NCBI RefSeq assembly: GCF_003020585.1
Contig: NZ_PXUE01000001.1
Coordinates: forward strand, 1,302,001-1,366,000
Direction: 5' to 3'
From: Chryseobacterium aurantiacum
Lineage (GTDB): Bacteria > Bacteroidota > Bacteroidia > Flavobacteriales > Weeksellaceae
Length of the DNA stretch: 64,000 nt
Positions 9,055 to 17,841 of this stretch are shown here, piece after piece. Within the stretch, counting starts at the first letter, position 1; every line of letters begins with the position of its first letter. The notes under the pieces were generated by a model. That model ran no database searches and was not told the DNA's origin. It worked only from the letters and a program-made list of their open reading frames with translations. The translations under genes were made by a program, and so were the position numbers.

Positions 9055-9510
9055 ATGGAAAATGTATTTGACGCAAAAGATGCTCAAAACTATATTGATA
9101 GAATAAACAGACTTATAGAAGACACGCATGGATTATGGGGGAAAATGACAGTTGATCAGATGCTGGCTCACTGTTCTGTAACCTATGAAATGATATACGA
9201 ACCGGAGAAACATAAAAAACCGGGATCCATCGCAAAATTTATTTTAAAGACCTTCGTAAAGCCTAAAGTAGTAGGTGAAAAGGCATACCCAAGAGATTCT
9301 CCAACTGCACCTCAGTTTTTAGTAACAGGAAGAAAGAACTTTGAAGAAGAAAAAGTAAGACTGATAGGCTTTATTCAAAAGACTCAACAATTAGGAGCAG
9401 AAGCTTTTGATGGTAAAGAATCTTTCTCTTTCGGAAAATTAAATTCTCAGGAATGGAATAACATGTTTGCAAAGCATCTTAACCATCACCTGGCTCAATT
9501 TGGAGTATAA
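9055..9510 (+). CDS. DUF1569 family protein (DinB-like fold)
   Basis: A 151-residue soluble protein without signal peptide. It carries the DUF1569 pattern: N-terminal helix (NYIDRINRLIEDTHGLWGKM), the metal-site-like MLAHCSVTYEMIYEP segment, and the C-terminal WNNMFAKHLNHHLAQFGV. His residues at these positions are the likely metal ligands in the DinB-like four-helix fold. The biochemical role is not known. It ends 11 bases before the next gene and is probably co-transcribed with it. Confidence 0.85.
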   Translation: MENVFDAKDAQNYIDRINRLIEDTHGLWGKMTVDQMLAHCSVTYEMIYEPEKHKKPGSIAKFILKTFVKPKVVGEKAYPRDSPTAPQFLVTGRKNFEEEKVRLIGFIQKTQQLGAEAFDGKESFSFGKLNSQEWNNMFAKHLNHHLAQFGV

Positions 9511-9521
9511 AAACACACTGT

Positions 9522-9992
9522 ATGAAAAAATTTTTATTGATCTTCCTACTGGCCGCCAATTTTGTTTTGGGGCAGATGCCTGATATCTCAAATACATGGC
9601 TGAACAACAGCAAACCTTATATAGGAACAATTGGGAATAAGGGGCAAGAACTGAAACTTAAAATCAATGTTTCTGAACAGAATAAAAAAAATGATCAGGA
9701 ATATTTTGTTTCGGGATATTCTCTCGTAGATACCAATTATGTGAAATTTGAAGGGAAAATTACCATTTTAAAATATAAGGACTCTAAGAGACAGGGAACT
9801 TTGTTTGGAGAATATGAATTGTCTGAAGAGAATAAAGGAAAGCATTCAGGAGCCTTTAAGGGACGATTTGTTTATAATTTCAAATGGAATAGGAAAACAG
9901 AGAAAATCGAAGGACAATATATAGAACTTATAGGAGACTGGAAAAGCTATGATGGAACCCTGGACTTCAAAACTCGTTTGAAAAATAATTAA
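9522..9992 (+). CDS. Hypothetical secreted protein
   Basis: A signal peptide of about 18 residues (MKKFLLIFLLAANFVLGQ) is followed by about 138 residues that look beta-rich, with alternating Lys and aromatic residues (YVKFEGKITILKYKDS, GAFKGRFVYNFKWNRKTEK, IEGQYIELIGDWKSYDGT). The pattern suggests a small beta-barrel or lipocalin-like fold, but I do not recognise a family. It follows the DUF1569 gene by 11 bases. No function is assigned. Confidence 0.8.
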   Translation: MKKFLLIFLLAANFVLGQMPDISNTWLNNSKPYIGTIGNKGQELKLKINVSEQNKKNDQEYFVSGYSLVDTNYVKFEGKITILKYKDSKRQGTLFGEYELSEENKGKHSGAFKGRFVYNFKWNRKTEKIEGQYIELIGDWKSYDGTLDFKTRLKNN

Positions 9993-10130
9993 CCGGAACA
10001 AAGAGAACCCATCTCGCTAAAGGCATTATCAGGTCTATATCCTTATTGAATAACCTTACCCATCAATATCATTACTAAAAAGAGATCGTCTTTTTAGCCT
10101 TAACGTTAACTTCAACTTTAAACAATACAT

Positions 10131-10502
10131 ATGAAACTAGGAGCATTTTCAATCAGCTTAAGTGTAAAAGATCTTCAAAAGTCCAAGGATTTTTATGAAA
10201 AACTAGGCTTTACAACAATGGCGGGAAGTACAGAGCAAAACTACCTGATCATGAAAAACGGGTCTACTCTGATAGGTCTTTTTCAGGCAATGTTTGACGG
10301 AAATATGCTTACTTTCAATCCGGGATGGGATCAAAATGCACAAAATCTTGAATCCTTTGATGACGTACGTGAGATTCAAAAACGCCTAAAGAAAGATGGC
10401 ATCGAAATCGACAAGGAGGCTGACGAAACAACCTCAGGACCGGAGCATATCTACCTGAAAGATCCGGATGGCAACATGATCTTGATAGACCAGCACAGAT
10501 AA
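10131..10502 (+). CDS. VOC family (glyoxalase/bleomycin-resistance fold) protein
   Basis: A 123-residue vicinal-oxygen-chelate protein. It starts with the characteristic SISLSVKDLQKSKDFYEKLG and ends with HIYLKDPDGNMILIDQH, the two halves of a VOC module. It is probably a dimeric metal-dependent enzyme or a ligand-binding protein; the substrate is not predictable. A second, more distant VOC gene follows 50 bases downstream, so the two may share a transcript. Confidence 0.9.
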   Translation: MKLGAFSISLSVKDLQKSKDFYEKLGFTTMAGSTEQNYLIMKNGSTLIGLFQAMFDGNMLTFNPGWDQNAQNLESFDDVREIQKRLKKDGIEIDKEADETTSGPEHIYLKDPDGNMILIDQHR

Positions 10503-10552
10503 AGATCTGCTTACAGCAATACTCATTAAAACTTAACTAATAAAAAACAATC

Positions 10553-11002
10553 ATGGCATCAGTAAACGTTTATTTAACATTCAATGGAAACTGCAGAGAA
10601 GCATTCGATTTCTATAAGTCAGTTTTTGGAGGAGAATATCCTTACATCGGAACTTTCGGAGAAATGCCTCCAATGGAAGGGAAAGAAACTCCTGAGGGAG
10701 ATAAAGACAAAATTATGCACGTAAGTCTTCCGATTTCTAAAGAAACAATATTAATGGGAAGTGACACAGGTGGAGAATGGGCTTCCAATTTTCAGGCTGG
10801 AAACAACTTTTCAATTTCTGTAAATGCAGAATCTAAAGAAGAAGCAGGAACAATATTCAATGGGCTTTCTGAAGGCGGACAGGTGACCATGCCAATGGCA
10901 GATACTTTCTGGGGAGCTTACTTTGGAATGTTTACTGATAAATTTGGAATCAACTGGATGGTAAACTATGACGATCCTGCTAAAATGCAGCAGCATCCAT
11001 AA
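10553..11002 (+). CDS. VOC family protein, PhnB-like
   Basis: A 149-residue PhnB/3-demethylubiquinone-methyltransferase-like VOC protein. It opens with VNVYLTFNGNCREAFDFYKS and FGGEYPYIGTFGEMPP. The middle segment KIMHVSLPISKETILMGSD and the final FGMFTDKFGINWMVNYD are typical of this subgroup. Despite the family name these are not established methyltransferases; the function is unknown. A terminator follows. Confidence 0.9.
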   Translation: MASVNVYLTFNGNCREAFDFYKSVFGGEYPYIGTFGEMPPMEGKETPEGDKDKIMHVSLPISKETILMGSDTGGEWASNFQAGNNFSISVNAESKEEAGTIFNGLSEGGQVTMPMADTFWGAYFGMFTDKFGINWMVNYDDPAKMQQHP

Positions 11003-11038
11003 GATTAATATTTTGTATGTAATATATAGTTACAATTT

Positions 11039-11067
11039 ACCGGCAGTTATACTGTCGGTTTTTTATT
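11039..11067 (+). terminator. Terminator after the PhnB-like gene
   Basis: ACCGGCAGT and ACTGTCGGT form a stem around TAT, followed by TTTTTATTT. Confidence 0.85.
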
Positions 11068-11179
11068 TGATAATACATTTGCATTCCAAAAAAAATTAAA
11101 TTTGAGCTAAGAATGATTTTTTGCCATAAAGCATCTCCATTCTTATGATATAAAAAATAACAATTAAAAAAATATAAAG

Positions 11180-11572
11180 ATGAAATTTACAATTAACGAC
11201 ATTAAAGCAGAACATCAAAAGGTTAAAAGCGGTGCAGACTTTCCTCACTACATTAAAGCAATAAAAGAACTGGGAGTTTCTCACTATACAGCCTATGTTG
11301 ATAATGGGAACACTGAATATTTTGATACCGATAATCAGTCTGCCCAGACAGGAAGTAAATATGATACCCTTGTTGTTTCAGAAAAAGTAAACCTTGAAAA
11401 TTTTAAACTAAGATTAAAGCTCCATCAGCAAGGAGGAACAGATTATATAACCTTTTGCAATGACTGTGCAGAAAACGGGATTGAAGGATGGGTGATGAAT
11501 CTGGAAGCAATGACCTGTACTTACTTTAACAAACAGCGCGAAGATATCCTGATAGAGCAGATTCCCGGATGA
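11180..11572 (+). CDS. DUF1398 (YbcV-like) family protein
   Basis: A 130-residue soluble protein matching the DUF1398 pattern. It has an N-terminal helix (INDIKAEHQKVKSGADFPHY) and IKELGVSHYTAYVDNGNTEY in the centre. A C-terminal segment follows with paired cysteines (YITFCNDCAENGIEGWVMNL, then MTCTYFNKQ). The Cys-x-x-Cys-like pair is conserved in this family but has no known role. A -7-like TACATTTG box sits at 11074-11081, about 100 bases upstream of the start. Confidence 0.85.
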   Translation: MKFTINDIKAEHQKVKSGADFPHYIKAIKELGVSHYTAYVDNGNTEYFDTDNQSAQTGSKYDTLVVSEKVNLENFKLRLKLHQQGGTDYITFCNDCAENGIEGWVMNLEAMTCTYFNKQREDILIEQIPG

Positions 11573-11642
11573 AATAATCTAAAGTATCAGATTTAAAGTG
11601 GCTTAATATAAAACTTCTATCTGCCCCATCCTAAAATATCAC

Positions 11643-11673
11643 TTGCTATTATTGATTTAAAATATTAATTTTG
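11643..11673 (+). promoter_or_regulatory. Candidate promoter for the DUF2490 gene
   Basis: A TTG -33 element at 11643-11645, a 20-base spacer and a TAATTTTG -7 element at 11666-11673 fit the Bacteroidota promoter layout. The -7 element ends 32 bases before the ATG at 11706. Confidence 0.5.
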
Positions 11674-11705
11674 TTAAAAACGATAGATAATAGTAATTGA
11701 TAAAC

Positions 11706-12383
11706 ATGAGAAAGGTTTTTACGAAGTTGGCATTTACAGTATTGGGTCTGGGATCCGTTTTTACATTTGCACAAAAAAGTGATCTGGGTGCCTGGTATAT
11801 GTATTTCGGGAATAATAAGATCAGTAAGAAGCTCAACTGGCACAATGAGGTTCAGTATAGAAATTTTGATGGTATTGGAGATCTTGAACAGCTTTTAATC
11901 CGCACAGGAATTGGATATGATCTTACAGAAAACAATAATAATGTGTTGTTGGGATATGGATTTATTCTGAGCCAGCCTTATGCAAACGGTGAAAAAAGAG
12001 AAAATATAGAGCACAGGATCTTCCAGCAGTATATCACAAAACAGAAGTTTGGACGTTTTAATATTCAACACCGCTATCGCTTGGAAGAACGTTTTCTGGA
12101 AGATGATTTCAGAATGAGATTCCGTTATATGCTAGGTTTGAATATTCCGATCACCCAAAAAGAAATGCTGCCGAAAACACTATATGCATCTGTATACAAC
12201 GAGATTTTCCTGCATTTTAATAGCCCTGTTTTTGACAGAAACAGAGTATATGGAGCCCTGGGATACGTCATTAATAAAAACATGCGAATTGAAGCAGGAT
12301 ATATGAACCAGATTCAGGAAAACAGGAATAGAGGACAGATTCAGATTGGTTTTTACAACAATATTCCGTTTACTAAAAACTAA
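11706..12383 (+). CDS. DUF2490 outer membrane beta-barrel protein
   Basis: A signal peptide (MRKVFTKLAFTVLGLGSVFTFAQ) is followed by a small barrel of about 200 residues with repeated amphipathic strands (LNWHNEVQYRNFDGIGDLEQ, FNIQHRYRLEERFLEDDFRM, NKNMRIEAGYMNQIQ) and a C-terminal strand rich in aromatics (QIQIGFYNNIPF). This is the DUF2490 pattern. I chose ATG at 11706 over the upstream TTG at 11697 because it gives a standard signal peptide. It precedes a bestrophin-like channel gene by 83 bases. Function unknown. Confidence 0.88.
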   Translation: MRKVFTKLAFTVLGLGSVFTFAQKSDLGAWYMYFGNNKISKKLNWHNEVQYRNFDGIGDLEQLLIRTGIGYDLTENNNNVLLGYGFILSQPYANGEKRENIEHRIFQQYITKQKFGRFNIQHRYRLEERFLEDDFRMRFRYMLGLNIPITQKEMLPKTLYASVYNEIFLHFNSPVFDRNRVYGALGYVINKNMRIEAGYMNQIQENRNRGQIQIGFYNNIPFTKN

Positions 12384-12466
12384 TCCCCACTGTTTCCGCT
12401 GAATGCCCTGATGAAAAACATTATTCGAAAAACATCATTAAATAATTAACACAAAAAATAACACAT

Positions 12467-13471
12467 ATGCATTCAGGAAAAAGATTTGGAGCGCGCGAAT
12501 TTATCAGCTGGACTCGGCGAAGCATTTATGCCTTAGTTGTACTGGCAGCCATTCCTACAGTTCTGTACTTTTTGGGACTGAAATTCGTTTCTGTGCCCTG
12601 GCAGCCCATTGCAATCATGGGTACTGCGGTCGCTTTTATTGTAGGATTTAAAAATAATGCCAGTTACAGCAGGCTTTGGGAAGCCAGACAAATTTATGGA
12701 GCCATTATCAATGACAGCCGTAGCTTTGGATATATTCTGAGAGATTCCCTTGCTGCAAAAGACTCAAACAAAGTAAAAACAATGTTTCTCCGTCATTATG
12801 CGTGGCTTACCGCCCTTAGATTTCAGCTTAGAGAACCAAGAGTTTGGGAGAATACCGGAACATCTCAGTTTGATGAATATGCGAGAAAATATGATATTCC
12901 GGAACGTCTTTCAAAGCTCGATGATGAGTTGGAAAAATACCTTTCTGAGCCAGAACTTCAATATATCTTAAGCAAAAAGAACAGAGCAACACAATTGATG
13001 GCCAGCCAAAGCAAAGAATTGTCTGAGGCCTATGAAAAAGGAGAAATCAATGACTTTCAATGGACACAGATCAATCAGCAATTGGTGAAGTTTACCGATA
13101 GTCAGGGGAAAGCCGAAAGGATTAAGAACTTTCCCTATCCAAGAAACTTTTCTTCCATCACAACCTATCTTTTGTTATTGTTCATTGTTTTTGTGCCTTT
13201 TGGACTATTAAAAGAATTTGACAAACTAGGAGAGGGAACTATGGTAGAAGGGTGGACGCTTTGGTTTAATATTCCTTTCTCATTGCTGGTAACATGGTGC
13301 TTTCATACTTTAGACAGCGTAGGAGAAGCATCAGTTAACCCTTTTGAAGGAAGCCCGAATGATGTTCCTATCACCCAAATCAGCCGTACCATAGAGATTG
13401 ATATGAGAGATATGCTGGATGAAACGGACCTGCCGCCAGCTATTACTCCGAAAAACAACATTGTACTTTAA
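12467..13471 (+). CDS. Bestrophin-like (UPF0187/RFP-TM) ion channel
   Basis: A 334-residue membrane protein of the bacterial bestrophin family, whose members form pentameric anion or cation channels. The N-terminal membrane segments (SIYALVVLAAIPTVLYFLG) are followed by the family hallmark FIVGFKNNASYSRLWEARQ. A cytoplasmic helical part and two more membrane segments follow (ITTYLLLLFIVFVPFGLL, LWFNIPFSLLVTWCFHTLD). The typical VNPFEGSPNDVPI motif, part of the conserved C-terminal region, is present. Ion selectivity cannot be predicted. Confidence 0.93.
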   Translation: MHSGKRFGAREFISWTRRSIYALVVLAAIPTVLYFLGLKFVSVPWQPIAIMGTAVAFIVGFKNNASYSRLWEARQIYGAIINDSRSFGYILRDSLAAKDSNKVKTMFLRHYAWLTALRFQLREPRVWENTGTSQFDEYARKYDIPERLSKLDDELEKYLSEPELQYILSKKNRATQLMASQSKELSEAYEKGEINDFQWTQINQQLVKFTDSQGKAERIKNFPYPRNFSSITTYLLLLFIVFVPFGLLKEFDKLGEGTMVEGWTLWFNIPFSLLVTWCFHTLDSVGEASVNPFEGSPNDVPITQISRTIEIDMRDMLDETDLPPAITPKNNIVL

Positions 13472-13649
13472 AATTAAAAGATAAAAAAAAAATTGTCTAA
13501 CGTAAATCTGCATTATCTGCCAAATCTGCGTGAGATAAAAAAGAAAGCTATAAGGTTTAAATAAAAAAATGTTTTTGCCTTAGCCAATTTTTTTTCGAAA
13601 TTTTTAGTTCTAACAATAAAAAAATAATACTTAAAAAAACTAAATCAAA

Positions 13650-15260
13650 ATGATTCACAGCTATGTTATAATATCCATTGTAGTATTACTGTCTGTAATG
13701 ATATTGGTAATGATTGGACAAAAACTTAAGGTGGCTTATCCAATCTTTCTTGTGATTGCAGGGCTACTGATTAGCTTTGTTCCGGGAATGCCGCGAGTTG
13801 AGATAGAGCCTGATCTCGTATTTCTTATTTTTCTGCCTCCTATTTTGTTTGAAGCAGCATGGTTTACTTCATGGCAGGACTTTCATAAATGGAGAAAACA
13901 GATCTTTTCTATGGCGTTTGGGTTGGTGTTTTTAACATCAATCGTAGTAGCTTACCTTTCATCTTCTATTATTCCCGGGCTCACGTTGGCAATGGGATTT
14001 CTGCTGGGAGGAGTAAACTCTCCGCCGGATGCTGTAGCAGCTACTTCCGTTCTTAAGCATATGAAGATTCCTAAGAAAATCACCAATATTCTGGAGGGAG
14101 AAAGCTTAATTAATGATGCATCCAGTTTAATTGTATTTAAATTTGCCCTGGCAGCCGTTATTTCAGGACAGTTTATCTGGCGAGATGCTGTTCAGGATTT
14201 CTTTACCATGGCCGTTGGAGGAATTGCCATTGGAGTAGCAGTAGGATTTTCATTTGGGGCGTTGTTAAGAATTATTCCTACCAACTCCAATATTGATACT
14301 GTTATCACACTTATTGTTCCTTACATCATGTATGTTGGAGCAGAACATTTCCATTTTTCAGGGGTATTGGCTGTAGTTGCAGGAGGGCTATTAATGTCCT
14401 ACAATTCACATTGCTACCTGAGCCATACCTCAAGAATACAGTCCGGAAACGTATGGAGTGTCCTTATATTTCTGATGAATACCATCATCTTTATTCTGAT
14501 TGGCCTTGAATTGCCAATTGTAGTTGAAGGACTTACAGATTATACTATTTCAGAAGGAATTTTCTATAGTGTTGTCATTGGAGGAGCTATTATCGGAACA
14601 AGAATCATATACAGTTATGCCCTCATGTATTTTCCAAGACTTTGCTCCAAGGAGCTGAGGTTAAAAGTTCCCAAACCGGACTGGCGAGAACCTTTTATCA
14701 TCAGTTTTGCAGCAATGCGAGGCGTTGTTTCATTGGCAGCTGCATTGTCTATTCCCGCTTTCTTACCCAATGGAGAAGCATTTCCACACCGAAATATCAT
14801 TTTATTTGTAACCTTCGTTATTATATTGATTACACTGGTTGGGCAGGGATTATTACTTAGCCCGATTCTAAAGCTATTAAACATACAAGATGCAGGAAGT
14901 GAATTACCGGAGGAAAAACAGGAAGTAATCTTGATGCGAAAACTTAAAGAAACAGCTTTGCATAAATTAGATAATGACTTTTCTGAGCTGGCTGTATCTA
15001 ATAGCCTTGTACGTCACCAAAAACATAAGCTCGAAAATGAAATGATGCTGATGGCAGATAAGGCCCAATGCATGGCTTCCACAGGAGATTATGTGTCAGC
15101 AATTAACGAAAATAAAGATGTCTTACGCCAGATTATCCAGGCACAGAGAAATGAGTTGCATAGAATGAAACGAGAGAAAATATTTGATGATCATGTGATG
15201 AGAACCATTGAAATGCAGTTGGATTTTGATGAAGCAAAGATCACTGGTTTTTCACATTGA
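13650..15260 (+). CDS. Na+/H+ antiporter, CPA1 (NHE) family
   Basis: An inner-membrane monovalent cation/proton antiporter of 536 residues. About twelve membrane segments cover residues 1-410 and include LVFLIFLPPILFEAAWFTSW, the substrate-site region GVNSPPDAVAATSVL, and GESLINDASSLIVFKFAL, whose ND pair is the conserved ion-binding motif of electroneutral CPA1 antiporters. The conserved AAMRGVVSLAAALSIP follows. A cytosolic helical tail of about 120 residues comes last. Probably monocistronic. Confidence 0.95.
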   Translation: MIHSYVIISIVVLLSVMILVMIGQKLKVAYPIFLVIAGLLISFVPGMPRVEIEPDLVFLIFLPPILFEAAWFTSWQDFHKWRKQIFSMAFGLVFLTSIVVAYLSSSIIPGLTLAMGFLLGGVNSPPDAVAATSVLKHMKIPKKITNILEGESLINDASSLIVFKFALAAVISGQFIWRDAVQDFFTMAVGGIAIGVAVGFSFGALLRIIPTNSNIDTVITLIVPYIMYVGAEHFHFSGVLAVVAGGLLMSYNSHCYLSHTSRIQSGNVWSVLIFLMNTIIFILIGLELPIVVEGLTDYTISEGIFYSVVIGGAIIGTRIIYSYALMYFPRLCSKELRLKVPKPDWREPFIISFAAMRGVVSLAAALSIPAFLPNGEAFPHRNIILFVTFVIILITLVGQGLLLSPILKLLNIQDAGSELPEEKQEVILMRKLKETALHKLDNDFSELAVSNSLVRHQKHKLENEMMLMADKAQCMASTGDYVSAINENKDVLRQIIQAQRNELHRMKREKIFDDHVMRTIEMQLDFDEAKITGFSH

Positions 15261-15311
15261 TAATATATTGAACATTTTTGTAAAAGGTATTTGTACCTAT
15301 TAAAAAATACA

Positions 15312-15485
15312 ACAAAAGTCACAAAAGGATTTAACTAAGTCTAAAATTAAGGTTAACTTGCATAGGGCTCACAAAGTGAAAGTGGATAGATTTTCAAAAC
15401 TTAAGTGGTCTTTTCAATAGTAAGAATATTAACTCTAAAAGTAACTTAGCCATTAAAATCTTTTGTGGCTTTTGTGGTTGAAAAT
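15312..15485. repeat. Intergenic element bounded by 16-bp inverted repeats
   Basis: ACAAAAGTCACAAAAG at 15312-15327 is the reverse complement, with one mismatch, of CTTTTGTGGCTTTTGT at 15470-15485. The 142 bases between hold no gene. Together they fill most of the gap between the antiporter and the SRPBCC gene and look like a palindromic or MITE-like unit. No coding capacity and no clear target-site duplication were seen. Confidence 0.5.
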
Positions 15486-15496
15486 ACTTTAATAAT

Positions 15497-15922
15497 ATGA
15501 ATACACCCATCATTGTTCAGTATAAGATCAGTGCTCCATTCGAAAAGATTTGGAGTGCATTGACAGATCAAAACGAAATGAAATCCTGGTATTTTGATAT
15601 CCTTGATTTTGAATTAAAAGTAGGAAATATATTTAATTTCTATGAACCCGGAGGTGAGAACAAATACCATCACCAATGCGAGATTCTTGAAATTATTCCC
15701 AATAAAAAATTGAAGAACACTTGGGCTTACCCCGATTTTTCAGATCTTAAAACAACGGTAACCTGGGAACTCCAGCCAGAAGATAGTGGAACTTTAGTAA
15801 AATTAACCCATGAAGATATTGAAAACTTCAAGGACTTAGGAGATGGCTTTTCGAGAGAAAATTTTACAGGAGGCTGGAACTCTATTTTAGGGCAAAGCCT
15901 AAAACAATATCTGGAAAAATAA
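15497..15922 (+). CDS. SRPBCC (AHSA1-type START-like) domain protein
   Basis: A 141-residue single START-like domain. It opens with VQYKISAPFEKIWSALTDQ and EMKSWYFDILDFELKVGNIF, then a central CEILEIIPNKKLKNTWAYPD strand. The C-terminal helix (FTGGWNSILGQSLKQYLEK) closes the hydrophobic cavity. Members bind hydrophobic ligands or act with Hsp90 (Aha1-like); no specific role is predictable. The stop codon is four bases before the GNAT gene, so the two form an operon. Confidence 0.9.
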   Translation: MNTPIIVQYKISAPFEKIWSALTDQNEMKSWYFDILDFELKVGNIFNFYEPGGENKYHHQCEILEIIPNKKLKNTWAYPDFSDLKTTVTWELQPEDSGTLVKLTHEDIENFKDLGDGFSRENFTGGWNSILGQSLKQYLEK

Positions 15923-15926
15923 TAAG

Positions 15927-16436
15927 ATGATAGAATTACAGGCTTTTACCATAGTTGATGCCCCAACACTCATTTCACAAATTAAGAATGAAAAAGCGCT
16001 TCTTCAGTTTGCAGGACCTAAGTATCATTTTCCTCTCACGGAAGACCAGCTTGCGGATGACTTAGCCGATGAAAACAGAACATTATTCAAAATAATTGAT
16101 CTCACCAATCATAATATCATTGGTCACGCCCAGATATTTCTAAAGGAAAAAACATTTCTCCTGGGAAGAATCCTGATTTGGGATGAAAACAATCGGGGAA
16201 AGGGATACGGAAAAAAAGTGATGCAGGAACTCTTAAAATACGGGTTTAATCATTTCGATAGGGATCTGGCAGAACTGAATGTATACGACTGGAACGCCGG
16301 CGCGATTGAATGCTACAAAAAAGTTGGCTTTACCACAGATCCGGATATTAAGAATGAAGCCAAAATAGATAATGAAATCTGGGTTTCTCTCAATATGAAG
16401 ATTCATAAAAACACCTTTGAAGAGCAAAGAGCATAA
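15927..16436 (+). CDS. GNAT family N-acetyltransferase
   Basis: A 169-residue Gcn5-related acetyltransferase. The acetyl-CoA binding region reads LIWDENNRGKGYGKKVMQEL (the R/Q-x-x-G-x-G/A signature is RGKGYG), followed by the DLAELNVYDWNAGAIECYKK helix that forms the substrate side. The N-terminal part resembles RimJ/RimL-type acetyltransferases. The acceptor is unknown. A dead VOC gene starts directly after the stop codon. Confidence 0.9.
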   Translation: MIELQAFTIVDAPTLISQIKNEKALLQFAGPKYHFPLTEDQLADDLADENRTLFKIIDLTNHNIIGHAQIFLKEKTFLLGRILIWDENNRGKGYGKKVMQELLKYGFNHFDRDLAELNVYDWNAGAIECYKKVGFTTDPDIKNEAKIDNEIWVSLNMKIHKNTFEEQRA

Positions 16437-16693
16437 GCAAATTTACCAGACTTCGTCCCAGGCTTTGGGCAGAAAATCTAAATGAAGCAACAGTATTTTA
16501 TATCCATGCTCTCGGTTTTTGTTTCAATGCAGATAAAATGGATGAATTATAGGAAGATCTGAAAACAAAGACCAAAATTTGCTATGAAATTGAAACTTTT
16601 GAATGATGAATGAGGGAATTTACCCTATATGACAACAACGGATATATACTACAATTTGGTGAACCTGGGGATAATATTGGCAATACGGAATAA
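16436..16693 (+). pseudogene. VOC/glyoxalase-like gene, broken by three in-frame stops and an internal deletion
   Basis: One continuous frame encodes the two ends of a VOC protein: RPRLWAENLNEATVFYIHAL near the start and MREFTLYDNNGYILQFGEP at the end. A TAG at 16550-16552 falls where a Trp codon would be expected (DEL-stop-EDLKTK). Two adjacent TGA codons at 16604-16609 fall where family members have Trp-Gly (ETFE-stop-stop-MREF). At 86 codons it is about a third shorter than a normal VOC module, with the middle missing. The reading is direct; expected residues come from knowledge of the family. Confidence 0.8.
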
Positions 16694-16708
16694 AATTTGC
16701 TATTTTTG
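16677..16708 (+). promoter_or_regulatory. Candidate promoter for glutaminyl cyclase gene
   Basis: TTG at 16677-16679, a 21-base spacer and TATTTTTG at 16701-16708 match the Bacteroidota -33/-7 layout, 20 bases before the ATG. The -33 part lies in the tail of the dead VOC gene. Confidence 0.5.
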
Positions 16709-16728
16709 GGGAAATATTTAGATTATCA

Positions 16729-17751
16729 ATGAGAAAAAATATAATAGCAGGTTTCGCAGCGATTTTATTACTGGCTTCTTGTAATAAGGATAAAGAGATT
16801 CTTAATACATTGAATAACTATAATAATTCAATGGAAACAAAAGGATATCACTTTGGTGATAAACTGCAACTTCCTAAAGAGGTAACAGAGAATGCAGAAA
16901 GCGTAACCATTAGTTTTGGAGATAAGGAAACAACAGATTTAACCATTGATCCTAAGTTTTTTACACTGGGTGATAATGCTGTAACTTTTAATATCAAAAC
17001 AAAAGGAGGAGAAGTCCTGAATCAGGATGCAACCATCAATGTATTTGCAAAGAATCCTGAGAAAAACATTTCCTATCAGATTGTAGCGGAATATCCTCAT
17101 GATCCGAAGAACTTTGTACAGGGCTTTCAGGCTGAAGGAAATACAATCTATGAAAGTGACGGACAAAACGGTTCTTCACAGATCTTAAAATATACGCTGG
17201 GTACAACAACTCCTTTGGCTTCTACTAAGCAGGCAGCCGAGGATTTCTCTGAGGGAAGCACTATTGTAGGAGACAAAGTATACCAACTGACATGGCAAAG
17301 CAAGAAAGGATATGTGTATGACAAGAGTTCATTAAAGCTTCTTTCAGAATTTGCTTATCCAAATGTGTTAGGTGAAGGTTGGGGATTAACGTATGACGGA
17401 AAGAACCTGATTGCATCTGACGGAAGCAAACTATTGTATTTTCTTGATCCTAACGACCCTTCAAAGCTGATTAAATACATTGCTGTGGCGGGAAGCGCTC
17501 AGGCTTATGATCAACTTAATGAACTGGAATATCACAATGGGTTTCTTTATGCCAACGTATGGCAAAAGCCAATCATCCTAAAGATTAATCCTGCTAACGG
17601 AGAAGTGGTAGGTACATTTGACTTTACAGAAATCGCAAAGCAAAATACCAAAGGAAGTGATGATGTACTGAACGGAATTGCATTTAAAGGAGAAAATATG
17701 CTGGTAACAGGTAAAAACTGGCCAAAGATTTATGAAGTTGCTATTAAATAG
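16729..17751 (+). CDS. Glutaminyl-peptide cyclotransferase, lipoprotein
   Basis: Catalyses cyclisation of N-terminal glutamine to pyroglutamate on exported proteins. A lipoprotein signal (lipobox LLASC) is followed by a small beta-sandwich-like N-terminal domain (residues about 35-115) and a five-bladed propeller of the plant/bacterial QC type. Visible signatures are YPHDPKNFVQGFQAEGNTIY, YESDGQNGSSQILKY, FSEGSTIVGDKVYQLTW, LGEGWGLTYDGKNLIASDG and QLNELEYHNGFLYANVWQK. At 340 aa it has the extra domain usual in Bacteroidota. These enzymes act in the periplasm, where many secreted proteins start with Gln after cleavage. Confidence 0.92.
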   Translation: MRKNIIAGFAAILLLASCNKDKEILNTLNNYNNSMETKGYHFGDKLQLPKEVTENAESVTISFGDKETTDLTIDPKFFTLGDNAVTFNIKTKGGEVLNQDATINVFAKNPEKNISYQIVAEYPHDPKNFVQGFQAEGNTIYESDGQNGSSQILKYTLGTTTPLASTKQAAEDFSEGSTIVGDKVYQLTWQSKKGYVYDKSSLKLLSEFAYPNVLGEGWGLTYDGKNLIASDGSKLLYFLDPNDPSKLIKYIAVAGSAQAYDQLNELEYHNGFLYANVWQKPIILKINPANGEVVGTFDFTEIAKQNTKGSDDVLNGIAFKGENMLVTGKNWPKIYEVAIK

Positions 17752-17802
17752 GAAAAGTTTTATAACAATTTCTATCCGAATAAAATAAAGTATGTAAATT
17801 GG

Positions 17803-17824
17803 TAGCGTTCCAGAAGGAGCGCTA
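17803..17824 (+). terminator. Hairpin between glutaminyl cyclase and the next gene
   Basis: TAGCGTTCC and GGAGCGCTA form a nine-pair stem (one G-T) with an AGAA loop. The T-run afterwards is weak, so termination may be partial. The stem also hides the only AAGGAG sequence upstream of the TTG start at 17842. Confidence 0.5.
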
Positions 17825-17841
17825 TCTTAGTAAAAAGAATT

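Noticed and set aside
16612..16693. Short ORF starting MREFTLYDNNG as a separate small gene
   Set aside because: It is the in-frame tail of the broken VOC gene after two stops, not an independent gene.
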